Below are positions 7,975-19,428 of a DNA stretch of 64,000 nucleotides, one piece after another. Where the stretch lies: contig CAIPYE010000010.1 in the NCBI GenBank assembly GCA_903869265.1, positions 1 to 64,000 on the forward strand, read 5' to 3'. A program made the translations under genes and the position numbers. The notes below the pieces were generated by a model. It worked only from the letters and a program-made list of their open reading frames with translations, was not told the origin of the DNA and did not search any database. How positions within the stretch are numbered: the first letter of the stretch is position 1; each line of letters begins with the position of its first letter. Source of the DNA: an uncultured delta proteobacterium. GTDB taxonomy: Bacteria > Desulfobacterota > Desulfobulbia > Desulfobulbales > Desulfurivibrionaceae.

Positions 7975-9869
7975 GCCAGCATCTTGCGAATTTTAACAGC
8001 GAGTTCGCCTGGGAAAAGCGGCTTGCTGATAAAATTGGCGTGCGTGCGGGAAACGCCGCGTTCTTCAAGCAGGGAATCGGTGTAGCCCGACATGAACAAC
8101 ACCCGTATCCGGGGATCAACCGCCTGCACCCTGGCGGCCAGTCCGTGCCCGTTCATCCCCGGCATGACCACATCGGTGAGGAGGAGATCGATCTTCCCCC
8201 CGCCCTCTCCAACAAGGTGCAAGGCCTCCCCAGCTGATGCCGCGGCCAGCACGGTATAGCCTATGGCCTCGAGGGAATGGCGGACAACGGCAAGGATTTC
8301 CGGCTCATCGTCAACCACGAGAATGGTCTCGCTACCCTGCAATACCTCCAGGGCCACGCCCGTCACCGCAGTCTCCACCGGCGCCTCCACTCTGGGAAAA
8401 TACAAGCGAAAGGTGGTTCCCTTTCCAGGCTCGCTCTGCACCACGATATAGCCGCTATGTTGCTTAACAATACCGTAGGCCGTTGCCAGCCCAAGACCCG
8501 TGCCCTTGCCCTGGGGCTTGGTGGTGAAAAACGGCTCGAAGATATGCTCCTGCACCTCGTTGCTCATGCCTGCCCCGGTGTCACTCACCACCAAAACCGC
8601 ATACCGCCCTGGCGCGATATTGTCATAATTAGAAAATTCGCTCTGCCCCAGAACCTCCTCGACACAAGAAATGGACAAAACACCCCCGTCCGCCATAGCG
8701 TCCCGTGCATTTATGGCCAGATTCAACAATACCTGTTCGATCTGGTGCTGGTCGGCCAGAATCCGGCTCTGTGCGCCCGGCGCGGCCTCCATCGTAAAAT
8801 GAATGCCAGGCGAAATAAGATGCTGGATCATGGCGCGCAACCCAGAGACAACCATGTTCAGATCGATAACCCGCACATCAACAACCTGGTGGCGGCTAAA
8901 GGTCAGCAGTTGACGGGTCAGGGCTGCTCCCCTGATTCCGGCGTCACGGATGGCCCGCAGGGCGTCCGCCAGAGGGTCGCTGTCCGGCAAGCGCCGCAAA
9001 TACAACTCACTGTAGCTTAAAATCGTGGTGAGAAGATTATTGAAATCGTGGGCCACACCACTGGTCAGCCGGCCGACGGCCTCCATCTTCTGGGATTGCA
9101 ACAACTGAGCCTGCAACTTTTTTTCCTCAGTGACGTTTCGGAAAATGCAGCGGGTCATCTGGGGCTTGCCGTTTTCGTAACGGCAGTTGGCCGAACCCTG
9201 AATCATGATCTTGTCGCCGTTTTTTGCAACAAAGGTTGTTTCGATTCTGTCGACCAGCCCCTGCTCCAAAACACGCTGGAAGGTATTCAGGCAATGATCT
9301 GAGCAATCAGAGGAGATGAGGTCAAAAATAGTAAGCTGCTCGACCTCTTCTGCCGAATAGCCGAAAGTATTCCGCCAGGCCGGGTTGACCATAAGAAACC
9401 GGCCATCCGGCCGGACGAACTGGATAAGGTCGGTGGCGCTCTCAAAAAGATCGCGGTATTGCTCACCGCTTTCCAGCAGGGCTGCCTCCATCCGCTTGCG
9501 CTCGGTGATGTCCCGGATAAAGGCGCAGAGATAGTCAGTGGTGCCAATGATGGTACAAACCGCATTAACTTCTTTCTGGACAAGCTGTCCGCTCTTTGTC
9601 CGATGGGTGGTTTCAAGCTGCAGGCTGCCCTGTTTTTTCCACTCAGGCCAAAACTGTCGAAACCTGGGGCCAAATTCCGGATCAATATCAGCAATGTTTA
9701 AGGAAAGAAGCTCTGCTTCGGAATAGCCGAGATTTCTGGCTGCTGCCTGGTTCACATAAGCAAACCCGCCCTCGGCGTTGATCAAATAAAACTCCACGTT
9801 TGCCGTATCGACAACCCGCCTAAATAACATGTCCAAATCCTGATTATCCACGCTGCATCCGACTTCCAT
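7971..9869 (-). CDS. hybrid sensor histidine kinase (PAS-PAS-HisKA-HATPase-REC)
   Basis: A 632-residue protein with no membrane spans. Two PAS domains (about 12-125 and 135-250) are followed by a dimerisation domain with phosphoacceptor His274 in [11 protein letters not shown]. The ATPase domain has GAGMS and GKGTGLGL boxes, and a C-terminal receiver domain (about 514-632) has an Asp in [13 protein letters not shown]. This is the layout of hybrid kinases that signal by phosphorelay; no separate phosphotransfer or output gene is adjacent. Its 3' end overlaps the 3' end of the heme sensor on the other strand. The 140 bases between it and the DUF116 gene hold nothing I recognise. Confidence 0.92.
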   Translation of the reverse strand: MEVGCSVDNQDLDMLFRRVVDTANVEFYLINAEGGFAYVNQAAARNLGYSEAELLSLNIADIDPEFGPRFRQFWPEWKKQGSLQLETTHRTKSGQLVQKEVNAVCTIIGTTDYLCAFIRDITERKRMEAALLESGEQYRDLFESATDLIQFVRPDGRFLMVNPAWRNTFGYSAEEVEQLTIFDLISSDCSDHCLNTFQRVLEQGLVDRIETTFVAKNGDKIMIQGSANCRYENGKPQMTRCIFRNVTEEKKLQAQLLQSQKMEAVGRLTSGVAHDFNNLLTTILSYSELYLRRLPDSDPLADALRAIRDAGIRGAALTRQLLTFSRHQVVDVRVIDLNMVVSGLRAMIQHLISPGIHFTMEAAPGAQSRILADQHQIEQVLLNLAINARDAMADGGVLSISCVEEVLGQSEFSNYDNIAPGRYAVLVVSDTGAGMSNEVQEHIFEPFFTTKPQGKGTGLGLATAYGIVKQHSGYIVVQSEPGKGTTFRLYFPRVEAPVETAVTGVALEVLQGSETILVVDDEPEILAVVRHSLEAIGYTVLAAASAGEALHLVGEGGGKIDLLLTDVVMPGMNGHGLAARVQAVDPRIRVLFMSGYTDSLLEERGVSRTHANFISKPLFPGELAVKIRKMLA

Positions 9870-10011
9870 ATTCCATTGACAATTCGTTGACCGAGAAACA
9901 ATCCTTACTATAAGTAATACCCCGCCTCCTGTCTTTTGGCCATATTTTGAGACCGAGGAGGTTCTTTTGCCCTTATTTTTTCGGTTGCCGGCTCACAAGA
10001 CAAGAATATTT

Positions 10012-10620
10012 TCAGCCCTTCGCCCGAATGAGCGCCTCAAGCTCCTGCCAATCCACGGAGCTCTGCCGACAGTTACAATCCTTGAGCAGACACACCTGGG
10101 GGATCACCTTGAGCCCATGCCCCCCCAGCGAGCCCTCGGGAGAGACATTGGAAGAGCGCAGATATTTTTCCCGCAGGTCACGGGTACACAGGCAGCCCAG
10201 CACCGCACGCGGCTGGCTCTGCCCGATCCGGCGCACCAGAAAATCCCGGCTGCGCAGCACCCCGTCCTTCTTATGCAGCTTGCCGCTCACCACCACGCAG
10301 ACATCCCGGTAACCCAAGGCTAAAGCCATCTCCCGCATCTCCCGCAGCCGACAGGGAATGCGGCAATCGGCCTGACACAACAGACCTTTTTCCTGGTCGA
10401 TAACCGTGGCGCAGCCTTCGGCCCGCAGACAATAGGGCAGAAAAAGCATCCTTTCGGCATAGGAAGTACGGACAAACCTCCGCCGGAAAAATCGGTTCCC
10501 CGCCGCCACGACCTTGCGGACATAAGCATCCTTGTCCATCTTCGGAAAAAACCGAACCAAGGGCCTATAGAAAAAAACCAGCACGGGCAGAGTCAGCCAG
10601 GAGGGAAGGGATAGTGTCAT
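10012..10620 (-). CDS. DUF116 family protein
   Basis: About 202 residues, matching the DUF116 family found in anaerobes, whose function is unknown. An N-terminal hydrophobic stretch (LPSWLTLPVLVFFYRPLVRFF) is followed by a cysteine-rich domain (PYCLRAEGC, CQADCRIPC, GCLCTRD, VCLLKDCNC), probably a metal or Fe-S binding module. An ATG at 10618-10620 is chosen over an upstream TTG at 10665; neither has a strong ribosome site, so the start is uncertain. It stands alone between the hybrid kinase and the fliS-like gene. Confidence 0.82.
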   Translation of the reverse strand: MTLSLPSWLTLPVLVFFYRPLVRFFPKMDKDAYVRKVVAAGNRFFRRRFVRTSYAERMLFLPYCLRAEGCATVIDQEKGLLCQADCRIPCRLREMREMALALGYRDVCVVVSGKLHKKDGVLRSRDFLVRRIGQSQPRAVLGCLCTRDLREKYLRSSNVSPEGSLGGHGLKVIPQVCLLKDCNCRQSSVDWQELEALIRAKG

Positions 10621-10724
10621 GATCTCGATGGGGTGATATTTTTTCTTGCGGACGGACAGCGGCAATCTTCAACAGGCTTGCCATGCTCAACTTACCATAA
10701 TATCCCATCTCTGGCAGACAGTTT

Positions 10725-11120
10725 TTAAAAATTTAATTTCTCCTGGCCCTGAGTCCCACCGCCAGACACAACACCCTGCCACGCCCCCAGCAACCCGGCC
10801 AACCATTTCTCGGCCAGCCCCAGCGCCTCCACGGAATTTTCGCTGTTGGCCATACTCAATTGAGCCAGGATCATTTGGTAGGTGTCGTGCAACGACTGCG
10901 CAACTTCCGGTTCGGCACCATCAAGGGCGCTGTCCAGATAAAAAAGAATATCCATGGCCTTGCGCAGGCTTTCCGTCTTGGGGGCAATATCTCCAGCGAC
11001 AAGACTTTCCCGCGCACTCCCCAGGTGAAGCAGACATTTTTCATACAGCGCGATGATGTTGCGCACCGGGCTTGCGGTCTCAACCATGGTTTTCAAATAT
11101 TGCGGACCGGGCTTTTTCAT
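10725..11120 (-). CDS. fliS: FliS-like flagellin export chaperone
   Basis: A 131-residue helical protein with the FliS signature near its N-terminus (YLKTMVETASPVRNIIALYEKCL). FliS binds the C-terminus of unassembled flagellin in the cytoplasm and hands it to the flagellar export gate. The length and the helical, Ala/Leu-rich profile fit. The ATG at 11118-11120 is preferred over a TTG six bases upstream. No fliD, flagellin or other flagellar gene is nearby, so this is either an isolated locus or a paralogue. It diverges from corA across about 265 bases in which I see no clear promoter. Confidence 0.75.
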   Translation of the reverse strand: MKKPGPQYLKTMVETASPVRNIIALYEKCLLHLGSARESLVAGDIAPKTESLRKAMDILFYLDSALDGAEPEVAQSLHDTYQMILAQLSMANSENSVEALGLAEKWLAGLLGAWQGVVSGGGTQGQEKLNF

Positions 11121-11385
11121 CCCCAACTCTTCCGTGGCTCTGCCGGGGGATATCCCCAGTACTTCCTCCCCCGTTCAATCTTTATCCTCGCATATCTGGC
11201 CTGGATTCCATAGCGCCTTTTCATGAAAATTTCTTCTCATTTTTTAAAACCAACCCAAGATATTCACGCCCCACGGACAATGGGGTTCACGGAAGGCAGA
11301 CGGCTATGGTATCCTGTTCCGGTAAACAGTGGGCTTGCCACACGGCCAGCCCCCGAAAAAACATCCTCCATTCGCAGGAACAAAC

Positions 11386-12468
11386 ATGCTGAAGCTTGTT
11401 AAAACCAGCTCGCAAAAAGCCGGGCTTTCCCCGGGCAGTCCCGTGTTCATCGGAGAAAAAGTCACGGAAAAATTCGGCTTGGACATGGTCGATTACGATA
11501 CCGAAATCTTTTCCGCCAGCACCCCAATCCGGCTTGACGAGTTCCATCTGCTGAAAGACACCCCCAGCAACACCTGGATCAGGGTCCACGGCCTGCACGA
11601 TGCCGCAGCGGTGGACAAGTTCTGCCTCAGTTTCGGCCTGCACCCCCTGACCATCGAGGATATTCTCCATACCGGCCAGCGTCCGAAGATTGATCACTAT
11701 GAGGACTATCTGTTCCTGGTCATAAACCTGATAAAATATGACGATGCCACCAGGGAGATGAGCATGGAGCAGATCAGCTTCGTACTTGGCTCCAGCTACC
11801 TGCTCACCTTTCACGAAAAGGACAGCGATATTTTCAACGATATCCTGGCCCGTCTCCAGAACAACAAGGGCCGCACCCGAAAAATGGGGGTCGATTATCT
11901 ATTGTATGCCCTGCTCGATCGGGTGGTGGACAATTTCTTTTCCGTGCTGGAAAAAATCGGCGAGGAGGTTGAGGAGCTGGAAGAGGAGCTGATAGCCGAT
12001 CCTTGCCCGGAAACCCTCCAGACCATCCACTCCCTGAAGCGGGAGATGATCCTGCTCCGCAAATCGGTCTGGCCGCTGAGGGAAGTCATCAACGGGCTGC
12101 AACGGGATGAAACCGCATTCATGGGGGAATCGATCCGGGTCTATCTCAAGGATCTTTACGACCATACCATCCAGGTGTTGGACACGGTGGAAACCTTCCG
12201 GGACATCATCTCGGGCATGATCGACATCTACCTCTCCTCGGTGAGCAACCGGATGAATGAGGTAATGAAGGTGCTGACCATCTTCGCGGTGATCTTCATC
12301 CCCCTCACCTTCATAGCCGGGCTGTACGGCATGAACTTCAACACTAGCCAGAGCCCCTTCAACATGCCGGAACTCAACTGGTATTTCGGCTACCCATTCG
12401 CCCTCTTGCTGATGGCGGCCACAACCATTGCCATGCTGATCTATTTCAAAAAGAAAAAGTGGTTCTGA
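11386..12468 (+). CDS. corA: CorA-family Mg2+/Co2+ transporter
   Basis: A 360-residue inner-membrane channel for divalent cations. The long soluble N-terminal domain (to about 295) ends in the stalk helix. Two membrane helices follow, with the pore signature YGMNF at the end of the first (FIAGLYGMNFNT). The protein ends in a basic cluster (KKKKW), as in the family. The ATG at 11386 is preferred over one 57 bases upstream because AGGA precedes it and it matches the usual N-terminus. It is a single-gene unit. Confidence 0.93.
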   Translation: MLKLVKTSSQKAGLSPGSPVFIGEKVTEKFGLDMVDYDTEIFSASTPIRLDEFHLLKDTPSNTWIRVHGLHDAAAVDKFCLSFGLHPLTIEDILHTGQRPKIDHYEDYLFLVINLIKYDDATREMSMEQISFVLGSSYLLTFHEKDSDIFNDILARLQNNKGRTRKMGVDYLLYALLDRVVDNFFSVLEKIGEEVEELEEELIADPCPETLQTIHSLKREMILLRKSVWPLREVINGLQRDETAFMGESIRVYLKDLYDHTIQVLDTVETFRDIISGMIDIYLSSVSNRMNEVMKVLTIFAVIFIPLTFIAGLYGMNFNTSQSPFNMPELNWYFGYPFALLLMAATTIAMLIYFKKKKWF

Positions 12469-12687
12469 AAAGCCATCCAGCTGAGTATGCGAATTTTCCC
12501 CTGCGGAATATCTCCTTGCTTCCAGGCTATTACTCCATGATATAATATAAAAAATACCCCTGCCACCTACCCCGGGTGAAAAAATTTGTGGCGGATAATT
12601 CAGTTTGTAATTATATAATTAAACGCTGAACAATCACAAGGGGGGGTAGCGCGCTCAAGAGAGCTTTTTTACACAGAGACAAGGGCT

Positions 12688-14103
12688 ATGATCCACCAAA
12701 CCACACGGACAAAAAAGATCACCACCCCCATTGCCTCCCTGCGCAGGATCGCTCTCCTCTGCGCAGGTTTTCTGCTGCTGGCCACCCTTTCCCATGCCGC
12801 CGAAAGCACTGCCGTGGCAATCCCGGAGACATGGACAGTCCGCAATGCGGTGCGTTTTGCCCTCAAGAACAATCCTGACAGCCGGATGGGAAAAAATCGG
12901 ATCGAAGCGGCCCAGGCCGCCATCACCATGGAGCGGTCCTCCTTTTTCCCGAGGCTTGATCTGAACTCCCGATACGACCAGACCAACAATCCCATGTACT
13001 CCTTCGGCAACATCCTGAATCAGGGGGCCTTTAATAACGCCATTGATTTCAACCATCCCGGCCGCACCGACTCCCTAGGCGCGGGGGTCCGGCTTGGCTA
13101 CCGGTTTTTCAACGGCGGCCGCGACCTGGCCGGTCTGAAGGCCGCCGAAGCCCAGGCTGTTTTCTCACGGATGGAGCTTGCCGCAGTGCAGGCCCAGCTC
13201 GCCTTTGAGGTGATCCGTTCCTTTCAGCTCATCGCCCAGGCGGAAGAACTGGTCAAGGCCCAGCAATCTGCGGTGGATGCGATCACTGCTTCCACTGCCG
13301 TGGCGCAGGCCCGGTATCAGGAAGGGGTTCTGCTCAAGGCCGACCTTCTCGATATGGAGGTACAGCAGTCCAAGGCGCAGGAAGGTCTGAGCCAGGCCAA
13401 ACACACCCTTGAGGTGAGCCGCAGGATTTTCCTCAGCCTGCTTGGGCTTGATGACGTCCCGGTGGTCCTCGATTCCGCCCAGGGCTGCACCCAGGAAATC
13501 CCCCAGTCCGCCGGCCATGATCAGCGCTCTGAGCTGAAAAGCATGGATGCCCTGATTCTGGCCGCCAAGGCCCGGGTCCGGCAGGCCCAGGGCGGCTACT
13601 ATCCAACCCTGGAAGGATATGCGGGCTACGACGGGGACAAAGGCTATGTCACCGACGGTTCCGGCGACTCGTGGCAGGCAGGCGTCAGATTGCAGTTCAA
13701 TCTTTCCGAAGGAGGCCGCACCGCCGCAGAGGTTGCCAGAACCTCGGCCCTGCTTGCCGAAGCGCAGGAGCGCAAACGCAAAACCGAACTGGCCATTGCC
13801 CTTGAGGTAAAGCAGGCGGAGTTTGCCGTGCAAGATGCGCAGGAGCGTTTGCAGGTTACGGAAAAAAGCGTGGCCCAGGCCCAGGAAAGCGCCCGCATCA
13901 ACCGGCTCCGGTTCAAGGAAGGAAAGCTGCTCGCCTCGGACCTGCTCGGAGCGGAAAATCGCCTGACCGACGCGCAGACACGACGCATCGTGGCGGAGAC
14001 CTCCCAGCGCATTGCAGTTGCCGATCTGCGACGCGCTCTGGGCCTGGAACAGTTCCCTGAGGCATCGGAAGAGGCCCAGGCTGGGAAAATTGCGGCAAAA
14101 TAG
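12688..14103 (+). CDS. TolC-family outer-membrane efflux protein
   Basis: A 471-residue outer-membrane channel component. A signal peptide (about 1-33, hydrophobic core ALLCAGFLLLATLSHA) precedes two repeats of the outer-membrane efflux fold, rich in long Ala/Gln/Glu helices (for example SRMELAAVQAQLAFEVIRS). It forms the exit duct for the periplasmic adaptor and RND pump encoded directly downstream. A 125-base gap containing an inverted repeat separates it from the adaptor. The 220 bases upstream are AT-rich with TATAAT-like boxes, but no well-spaced -35 could be fixed. Confidence 0.92.
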   Translation: MIHQTTRTKKITTPIASLRRIALLCAGFLLLATLSHAAESTAVAIPETWTVRNAVRFALKNNPDSRMGKNRIEAAQAAITMERSSFFPRLDLNSRYDQTNNPMYSFGNILNQGAFNNAIDFNHPGRTDSLGAGVRLGYRFFNGGRDLAGLKAAEAQAVFSRMELAAVQAQLAFEVIRSFQLIAQAEELVKAQQSAVDAITASTAVAQARYQEGVLLKADLLDMEVQQSKAQEGLSQAKHTLEVSRRIFLSLLGLDDVPVVLDSAQGCTQEIPQSAGHDQRSELKSMDALILAAKARVRQAQGGYYPTLEGYAGYDGDKGYVTDGSGDSWQAGVRLQFNLSEGGRTAAEVARTSALLAEAQERKRKTELAIALEVKQAEFAVQDAQERLQVTEKSVAQAQESARINRLRFKEGKLLASDLLGAENRLTDAQTRRIVAETSQRIAVADLRRALGLEQFPEASEEAQAGKIAAK

Positions 14104-14109
14104 CTGGTG

Positions 14110-14177
14110 CTTCGACAGGCTCAGCACGAACGGATCAATACGTTAGAAAATTTCCGTTCACCCTGAGCCTGTCGAAG
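14110..14177. repeat. REP-like inverted repeat
   Basis: Two 24-base arms beginning CTTCGACAGGCTCAG and ending GAACGG (14110-14133 and, inverted, 14154-14177) differ at three central bases and enclose a 20-base loop. The arm is recognisable as the core of a palindromic repeat found between genes in many bacterial genomes. It lies inside the efflux operon, between the TolC-like and adaptor genes, where it could form a stable mRNA hairpin and set the ratio of outer-membrane protein to pump. Confidence 0.75.
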
Positions 14178-14228
14178 GGCAATTGTTACGACCCTATCAA
14201 ACAAGCCCTGAAACAGGAAATTGAATCC

Positions 14229-15266
14229 ATGCATTACAAATTTCTTCCCTCCACGTTGCTTCTCCTGGCTGTCATCGTGGGCGCCGTCGGGTGCAAAGGC
14301 CCTGCCCACACTGGCACAGCCGAGCAACAGCTCCCCACTGCGGAAGTGCGGGTAATCACGGTGGCCGGCCAAGCGGCCTTACAACAAAATGATGTTGCAG
14401 GCGCCGTCGAGTCGGTCCAGCGCGCAACCATCGCCGCCAAGATTCCCGGGCCCATCGAGGAGATGCCGATCTCCCTGGGCCTGGCGGTAAAAAAAGGCGC
14501 ACTTCTGACAAGGATCAGCGCCGGAGAGATCACCGCCCGGCTGTCCCAGGCCGAGACCCAGCTCGCCCAGACGCAACGCAATTTCGAACGCGAAAAGCGG
14601 TTGCTGGAAAAAGACGCCTCCACCCGGGAGACGGTCAACTCCCTGGAAGACGCTTACCGGGTGGCTGAGGCTGGTGTCCGCGAAGCCAAAGCCATGCGCG
14701 ATTACACCGTGATCACCGCCCCCTTTGCCGGGATCATCACCCAGAAGATGGCCAACACCGGGGACCTGACCACCCCTGGAATGCCTCTCCTGGTGCTGGA
14801 AAACACTGAGCACTTGCAGGTGGTTGCGGCGGCCCCGGAGGGTTTGGCCCTGAAAATCAAAAAGGGAGACACGCTGGCTGTCACTGTTCCGGCCGCCAAG
14901 TTTGCCAAGACCGGAAGCGTCACCGAGATCAGCCCGGCTGCGGACACCGCCTCGCGCACCGCCCTGGTCAAAATCCAAATCGATAGCACCTCTGCCTTGC
15001 AGCCTGGGCAGTATGCACGGGTGTCCCTCCCAGGCGGTGCTGGGGTCAGCAGCTTCCAGGTGCCGGAAACGGCGCTGTCCCGCTTCGGCCAGATGGAGCG
15101 GCTCTTCGTAATCCAAAACAACAAGGCCCATTTGCGCCTGGTGCGCAGCGGCGAACACCGGGAAGGCCAGGTGGAGATTCTTGCCGGTCTCAATGGAGGA
15201 GAGCAGGTCGTAATCCAGAGCAGCGCGCAACTCGTTGATGGCCAACCCGTACACATTGTGCCGTGA
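14229..15266 (+). CDS. RND efflux periplasmic adaptor (membrane fusion protein), lipoprotein
   Basis: A 345-residue HlyD/AcrA-like adaptor. The N-terminus is a lipoprotein signal with lipid-accepting Cys in VGAVGCKG, followed by a split lipoyl domain, a short helical hairpin ([20 protein letters not shown]...) and beta-barrel domains. It bridges the inner-membrane RND pump and the TolC-like channel. Its stop codon overlaps the start of the RND pump gene by one base, indicating tight translational coupling. Confidence 0.92.
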   Translation: MHYKFLPSTLLLLAVIVGAVGCKGPAHTGTAEQQLPTAEVRVITVAGQAALQQNDVAGAVESVQRATIAAKIPGPIEEMPISLGLAVKKGALLTRISAGEITARLSQAETQLAQTQRNFEREKRLLEKDASTRETVNSLEDAYRVAEAGVREAKAMRDYTVITAPFAGIITQKMANTGDLTTPGMPLLVLENTEHLQVVAAAPEGLALKIKKGDTLAVTVPAAKFAKTGSVTEISPAADTASRTALVKIQIDSTSALQPGQYARVSLPGGAGVSSFQVPETALSRFGQMERLFVIQNNKAHLRLVRSGEHREGQVEILAGLNGGEQVVIQSSAQLVDGQPVHIVP

Positions 15267-18200
15267 TGAATCAACAGCCAAACAAACAGCACGGTTTTGC
15301 CGGCAGGCTCGCCTCGATCTTCGTTGAATCCAGGCTGACCATCATTCTGATCATCGCCTCCCTGCTCCTCGGCGTCGTGGCCGTTATCATGCTGCCACGG
15401 GAGGAGGAGCCGCAGATCAAGGTGCCGATGATCGACATCATGGTCGCCATGCCCGGCGCCACCCCAAAGGAGGTGGAGGAACGGGTTTCCATCCCCATGG
15501 AAAAACTCCTCTACGAAATCCCGGGGATCGAATACATCTACAGCACTTCCATGCCGGGGCAGTCCCTGCTCATCGCCCGCTTCTACGTGGGCGAGAAGAT
15601 GGAAGACGCCATTGTCCGCCTCAACCAGAAGCTGGCCACCAATTTCGACCGCATCCCCCAAGGCGTCGCGACGCCCCTGGTCAAGCCGCACACCATTGAC
15701 GACGTGCCGGTCCTCGCCCTGACCCTGCACAGCCCGCATTATGACCACTACACCCTCCGGCGTCTCGCGGCCCAGCTTGACGACGCAGTCAAAAACATTC
15801 CCGAAGTGGCCGAAACCAAGCTCATCGGCGGCGCACGGCGACAGGTACGGGTTCTCTTCGATCCCGCACGCCTTGCCGCCCGAAGGCTGACCGCGACCGA
15901 AATCATCCCCAAGCTGCAACAATCCAATCTGCAATCGTACTCCGGCACCCTGCAGTCCCTGAACAAGGAAATCCTTCTGCAAACCGGCCAATTTCTTGCC
16001 TCGGCAAAGGATATCGGCCGCATCGTCGTTGGCGTTTACTCCAACCGGCCGGTGTATCTCGACGAGGTGGCCAGCGTGGTCGATGGCCCGGAAGAGCCCA
16101 CCAACTACGTACTCTTTGGCCAAGGCAAGGGCCAGGCGGAAGAGGCGGCCGTCACCCTCTCCCTGGCCAAGCGGCCGGGGGCAAACGCCGTGCAGGTAGT
16201 GGATTCGGTGCTGGCCAAGATCAACTCCCTCAAATCCACCCTGATCCCCAGCGACGTCACCATAAGCGTGACCAGGAACTACGGCGAAACCGCGGCGGAA
16301 AAATCCAACGAACTCCTGCTGCACATGGGCATCGCCGTGTTCGGCGTGACCCTATTGATCCTTTTCTTTCTGGGCTGGCGGGAGTCGATCATCGTCATCC
16401 TCGCCATCCCCTCGACCCTGGCGCTGACCCTGCTCCTCTTCTACCTGTACGGCTACACCCTGAACCGCATCACCCTGTTCGCCCTGATCTTTTCCATCGG
16501 CATCCTGGTGGACGACGCCATCGTGGTGGTGGAAAACATCGTCCGCCATCTGCGGCTACCCGCGAACCAGCGCAAATCAGTGCTCACAATCGCCATCGAG
16601 GCGGTGAACGAGGTGGGCAATCCGACAATCCTCGCCACCTGGGCGGTAATCGCCGCCATCTTGCCCATGGCCTTTGTCGGCGGGCTGATGGGTCCGTATA
16701 TGCGACCGATCCCTATCGGCTCCTCCGCGGCGATGATCTTTTCGCTGATCATCGCCTTCACCGTGACACCCTGGGCCGCCATCCGGGTGCTGAAAAAGAA
16801 CTGCTCCCCCGCAGAATGCCCCATCGACGCCGAAGCGGAAATAGAACAGGAAGCAGAGCACGGCCACGCCCCGAATGACTTTTTCACCCGCCTCTACCAT
16901 CGGGTCATGGACCCGCTCCTTGCCCATGCCCGCTGGCGGCTGATCTTCTTTCTGAGCATTGTCGGCCTGCTCCTCGCCTCCTGCTCCATGGTCTATTTCG
17001 GGCTGGTCAAGGTCAAGATGCTCCCCTTTGACAACAAAAGCGAGTTCCAGATTATCCTGAATATGCCCGAGGGCTCCACCCTGGAAGCAACCACCCAGGC
17101 AGCCAGGGAGATGGCCGCAGTCGTGGGCCAGGAACCGGAGGTGGTCAACTATCAGGTGTACGCCGGAGCTGCCTCGCCTTACAATTTCAACGGCCTGGTC
17201 CGCCATTACTACCTGCGCAACAGCCCGCACCTGGCGGACATTCAGGTCAATCTGCTGCCCAAGGGCGAACGCAAGGCCCAGAGCCACGAGATCGCCAAAC
17301 GCATCCGGCCCAAGGTTGCCGCCATCGCTAAAAAGTACGGGGCCACCATGGCCGTGGCCGAGGTGCCGCCAGGCCCGCCGGTGCTGCAAACCCTGGTCGC
17401 CGAGATTTACGGCCAGACCGACGCCCAACGTCTGAAACTGGCCAGCAAAGTCAAGGAACTCTTTACCACCACGGAAGGGGTTGTCGATGTGGATTGGTAC
17501 CGGGAGGCAGAGCGGCTCAAGACCGTCATCGCGGTGGACAAGGAAAAGGCCGCCCTCAATGGCATTTCCGAAGGCGAGATCATTCAGGCTGTTGATCTCG
17601 CAGTCAAGGGGCTACCCATCACCCTGTTCCACCAGCCCGAGGACAAGGAGGGGAGCGACATCGTTCTGGAGCTGCCCCGGGCAGAGCGGGCACGGGTTGG
17701 CAGCATCCTGAACACCCAGCTCCGTTCAGGCCTGAATCCGGCGGCACCCTTGGTGCCCCTGCGGGAGCTGGTCACGGTAACCGAGGCGCCCATTGACCAG
17801 CCCATCTACCGCAAAAACCTCAAGCCGGTTATCTATGTAACCGGCGATGTGGCCGGGGCCGCGGAAAGCCCGGCCTACGCCATCTTCGCCCTGAACAAGG
17901 AACTTGCCAAACTCGATGGCCGCCAATACGGGGGCGAGCAAAAAACAATCGCCATCTACAACCTCAAACAGCCCTTTTGCGGACTGGAGCCAACGATCAA
18001 GTGGGACGGGGAATGGCACATCACCCTGGAGGTCTTCCGGGATCTGGGGTTCGCCTTCTGCGCGGTGATGATCCTCATCTACATGCTCATGGTGGGCTGG
18101 TTCAAAGATTACACCGTCCCGCTGGTGGTGATGGCGGCCATTCCCTTTTCGCTGATCGGCATCCTCCCGGCCCACTGGGCATTTGGCGCCTTTTTCACCG

Positions 18201-18556
18201 CCACCTCCATGATCGGTTTCATGGCCGGGGCCGGAATCGTGGTGCGCAATTCCATTATTCTCGTGGACTTCATAGAGCTGCGTATCAGCCATGGCCTGCC
18301 GCTCAAGGAAGCGGTGGTGGAGGCCGGAGCCATCCGCTTTAGGCCCATGCTCCTCACTGCCTTGGCTGTGGTGGTCGGAGCCTCGGTAATCCTGGCCGAT
18401 CCAATCTTCCAGGGGCTCGCCATCTCGCTGATGTTCGGGGAGATCGCCTCGCTCTTGATCAGCCGCATGGCAGTGCCGGTTCTCTACTTCATGCTCCGCG
18501 CACACCGCCATGCGCCAGCGGATGCAGCAAGCCAGACCAGCGGGGAGAACCATTGA
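15266..18556 (+). CDS. RND efflux pump inner-membrane transporter (AcrB-like)
   Basis: A 1096-residue proton-driven transporter with the standard RND layout: a membrane helix near residue 25, a large periplasmic loop, helices 2-6, then a repeated second half. The proton-relay region of helix 4 is visible as [19 protein letters not shown], with two adjacent Asp residues. The N-terminus carries the family motif PREEEPQI. The substrate cannot be read from sequence. The ATG at 15266 is chosen over a GTG three bases upstream. Operon: TolC-like, adaptor, pump, DUF599. Confidence 0.94.
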   Translation: MNQQPNKQHGFAGRLASIFVESRLTIILIIASLLLGVVAVIMLPREEEPQIKVPMIDIMVAMPGATPKEVEERVSIPMEKLLYEIPGIEYIYSTSMPGQSLLIARFYVGEKMEDAIVRLNQKLATNFDRIPQGVATPLVKPHTIDDVPVLALTLHSPHYDHYTLRRLAAQLDDAVKNIPEVAETKLIGGARRQVRVLFDPARLAARRLTATEIIPKLQQSNLQSYSGTLQSLNKEILLQTGQFLASAKDIGRIVVGVYSNRPVYLDEVASVVDGPEEPTNYVLFGQGKGQAEEAAVTLSLAKRPGANAVQVVDSVLAKINSLKSTLIPSDVTISVTRNYGETAAEKSNELLLHMGIAVFGVTLLILFFLGWRESIIVILAIPSTLALTLLLFYLYGYTLNRITLFALIFSIGILVDDAIVVVENIVRHLRLPANQRKSVLTIAIEAVNEVGNPTILATWAVIAAILPMAFVGGLMGPYMRPIPIGSSAAMIFSLIIAFTVTPWAAIRVLKKNCSPAECPIDAEAEIEQEAEHGHAPNDFFTRLYHRVMDPLLAHARWRLIFFLSIVGLLLASCSMVYFGLVKVKMLPFDNKSEFQIILNMPEGSTLEATTQAAREMAAVVGQEPEVVNYQVYAGAASPYNFNGLVRHYYLRNSPHLADIQVNLLPKGERKAQSHEIAKRIRPKVAAIAKKYGATMAVAEVPPGPPVLQTLVAEIYGQTDAQRLKLASKVKELFTTTEGVVDVDWYREAERLKTVIAVDKEKAALNGISEGEIIQAVDLAVKGLPITLFHQPEDKEGSDIVLELPRAERARVGSILNTQLRSGLNPAAPLVPLRELVTVTEAPIDQPIYRKNLKPVIYVTGDVAGAAESPAYAIFALNKELAKLDGRQYGGEQKTIAIYNLKQPFCGLEPTIKWDGEWHITLEVFRDLGFAFCAVMILIYMLMVGWFKDYTVPLVVMAAIPFSLIGILPAHWAFGAFFTATSMIGFMAGAGIVVRNSIILVDFIELRISHGLPLKEAVVEAGAIRFRPMLLTALAVVVGASVILADPIFQGLAISLMFGEIASLLISRMAVPVLYFMLRAHRHAPADAASQTSGENH

Positions 18557-19200
18557 CCTTTCTGCCCCTTGAAATAACCCCGTTCACGGCGGTGTCTTTT
18601 CTGCTGTTACTCCTCTATCACCTGGGGTTGCTGGCCATAAAAGGCCGGTTTCCGGAAGCAACGATCTATGCCAGAAACGCCGCAACCAGAGCGGCCTGGG
18701 TCCGGGAAATAATGGGCACCCGGCGTGACATCCTGGCCGTGCAGACCCTGCGCAACTGGACCATGGCTGCAAGCTTTCTCGCCTCCACGGCAATCCTCAT
18801 CGCCCTGGCCCTGCTCAATATCGTCCTGACCCCAGGCCACCCGACCGACGCCGCCATGCAGATGTTCAGTTTCTTGGGTAAAAGAATCGAGAGCCTGCAC
18901 CAGATCAAGCTGCTCATCCTCTCGGTGGATTTCTTCTTCACCTTCTTCAATTTCACCATGGCCATCCGCTATTACAACCATGTAGGCTTCATGATCAATG
19001 TCCCCCCAGATTCGGCCTCTTCGGCAAGCCTCGCCTCGGTGGTCGAAACAGTCCAGTACGGCGCGGCCCACTATACATTAGGGATGCGAGGCTATTACCT
19101 CTCCGTCCCCCTGGCCTTGTGGCTTTTTGGCCCGGGCTGGCTGCTGGTCGGCACCCTGATCATCATCGCCACCCTCTACCATGTGGATCGCACCGGCTGA
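18553..19200 (+). CDS. DUF599-family membrane protein coupled to the RND pump
   Basis: A 215-residue protein of the DUF599 family with about four membrane segments (near 10-30, 70-95, 115-135 and 185-210). The start is a TTG overlapping the pump stop by four bases (TTGA), so its translation depends on the pump gene. No function is established for the family that I can name. Its place as the last gene of an RND operon suggests an accessory or membrane-assembly role, which is inference. Confidence 0.82.
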   Translation: MTFLPLEITPFTAVSFLLLLLYHLGLLAIKGRFPEATIYARNAATRAAWVREIMGTRRDILAVQTLRNWTMAASFLASTAILIALALLNIVLTPGHPTDAAMQMFSFLGKRIESLHQIKLLILSVDFFFTFFNFTMAIRYYNHVGFMINVPPDSASSASLASVVETVQYGAAHYTLGMRGYYLSVPLALWLFGPGWLLVGTLIIIATLYHVDRTG

Positions 19201-19428
19201 TTCTTTTCCCTCCCACCCGAAACAGCTCTTTTTCCTTTTTTTTCAGGCACGCAAGACAAGCTCCGGGATAATTTTATACTGGCAAATACCTGGAATTTCT
19301 GGTATCGGGCTATGCAGGAATTGATTCGTCCGGCTCCGGCACAATCAAAAGGTTACAGACGCCAACCCCACACCTTCCCTTTGTTCGAGACTTCACAAAC
19401 CATTGCCCCGACGCACACGGAGGAGATC

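Noticed and set aside
12595-12690. Promoter for the efflux operon
   Set aside because: TATAAT occurs at 12614-12619 but the nearest -35-like hexamer is about 22 bases away, so the pair is not convincing.
14702-16324. 540-codon minus-strand open frame across the adaptor and RND genes
   Set aside because: It lies opposite two unmistakable efflux genes and has His/Gly/Asp-rich low-complexity translation with no motif.
19201-19428. Possible Pho box upstream of pstS
   Set aside because: I saw no pair of CTGTCAT-like direct repeats with the right 11-base spacing.
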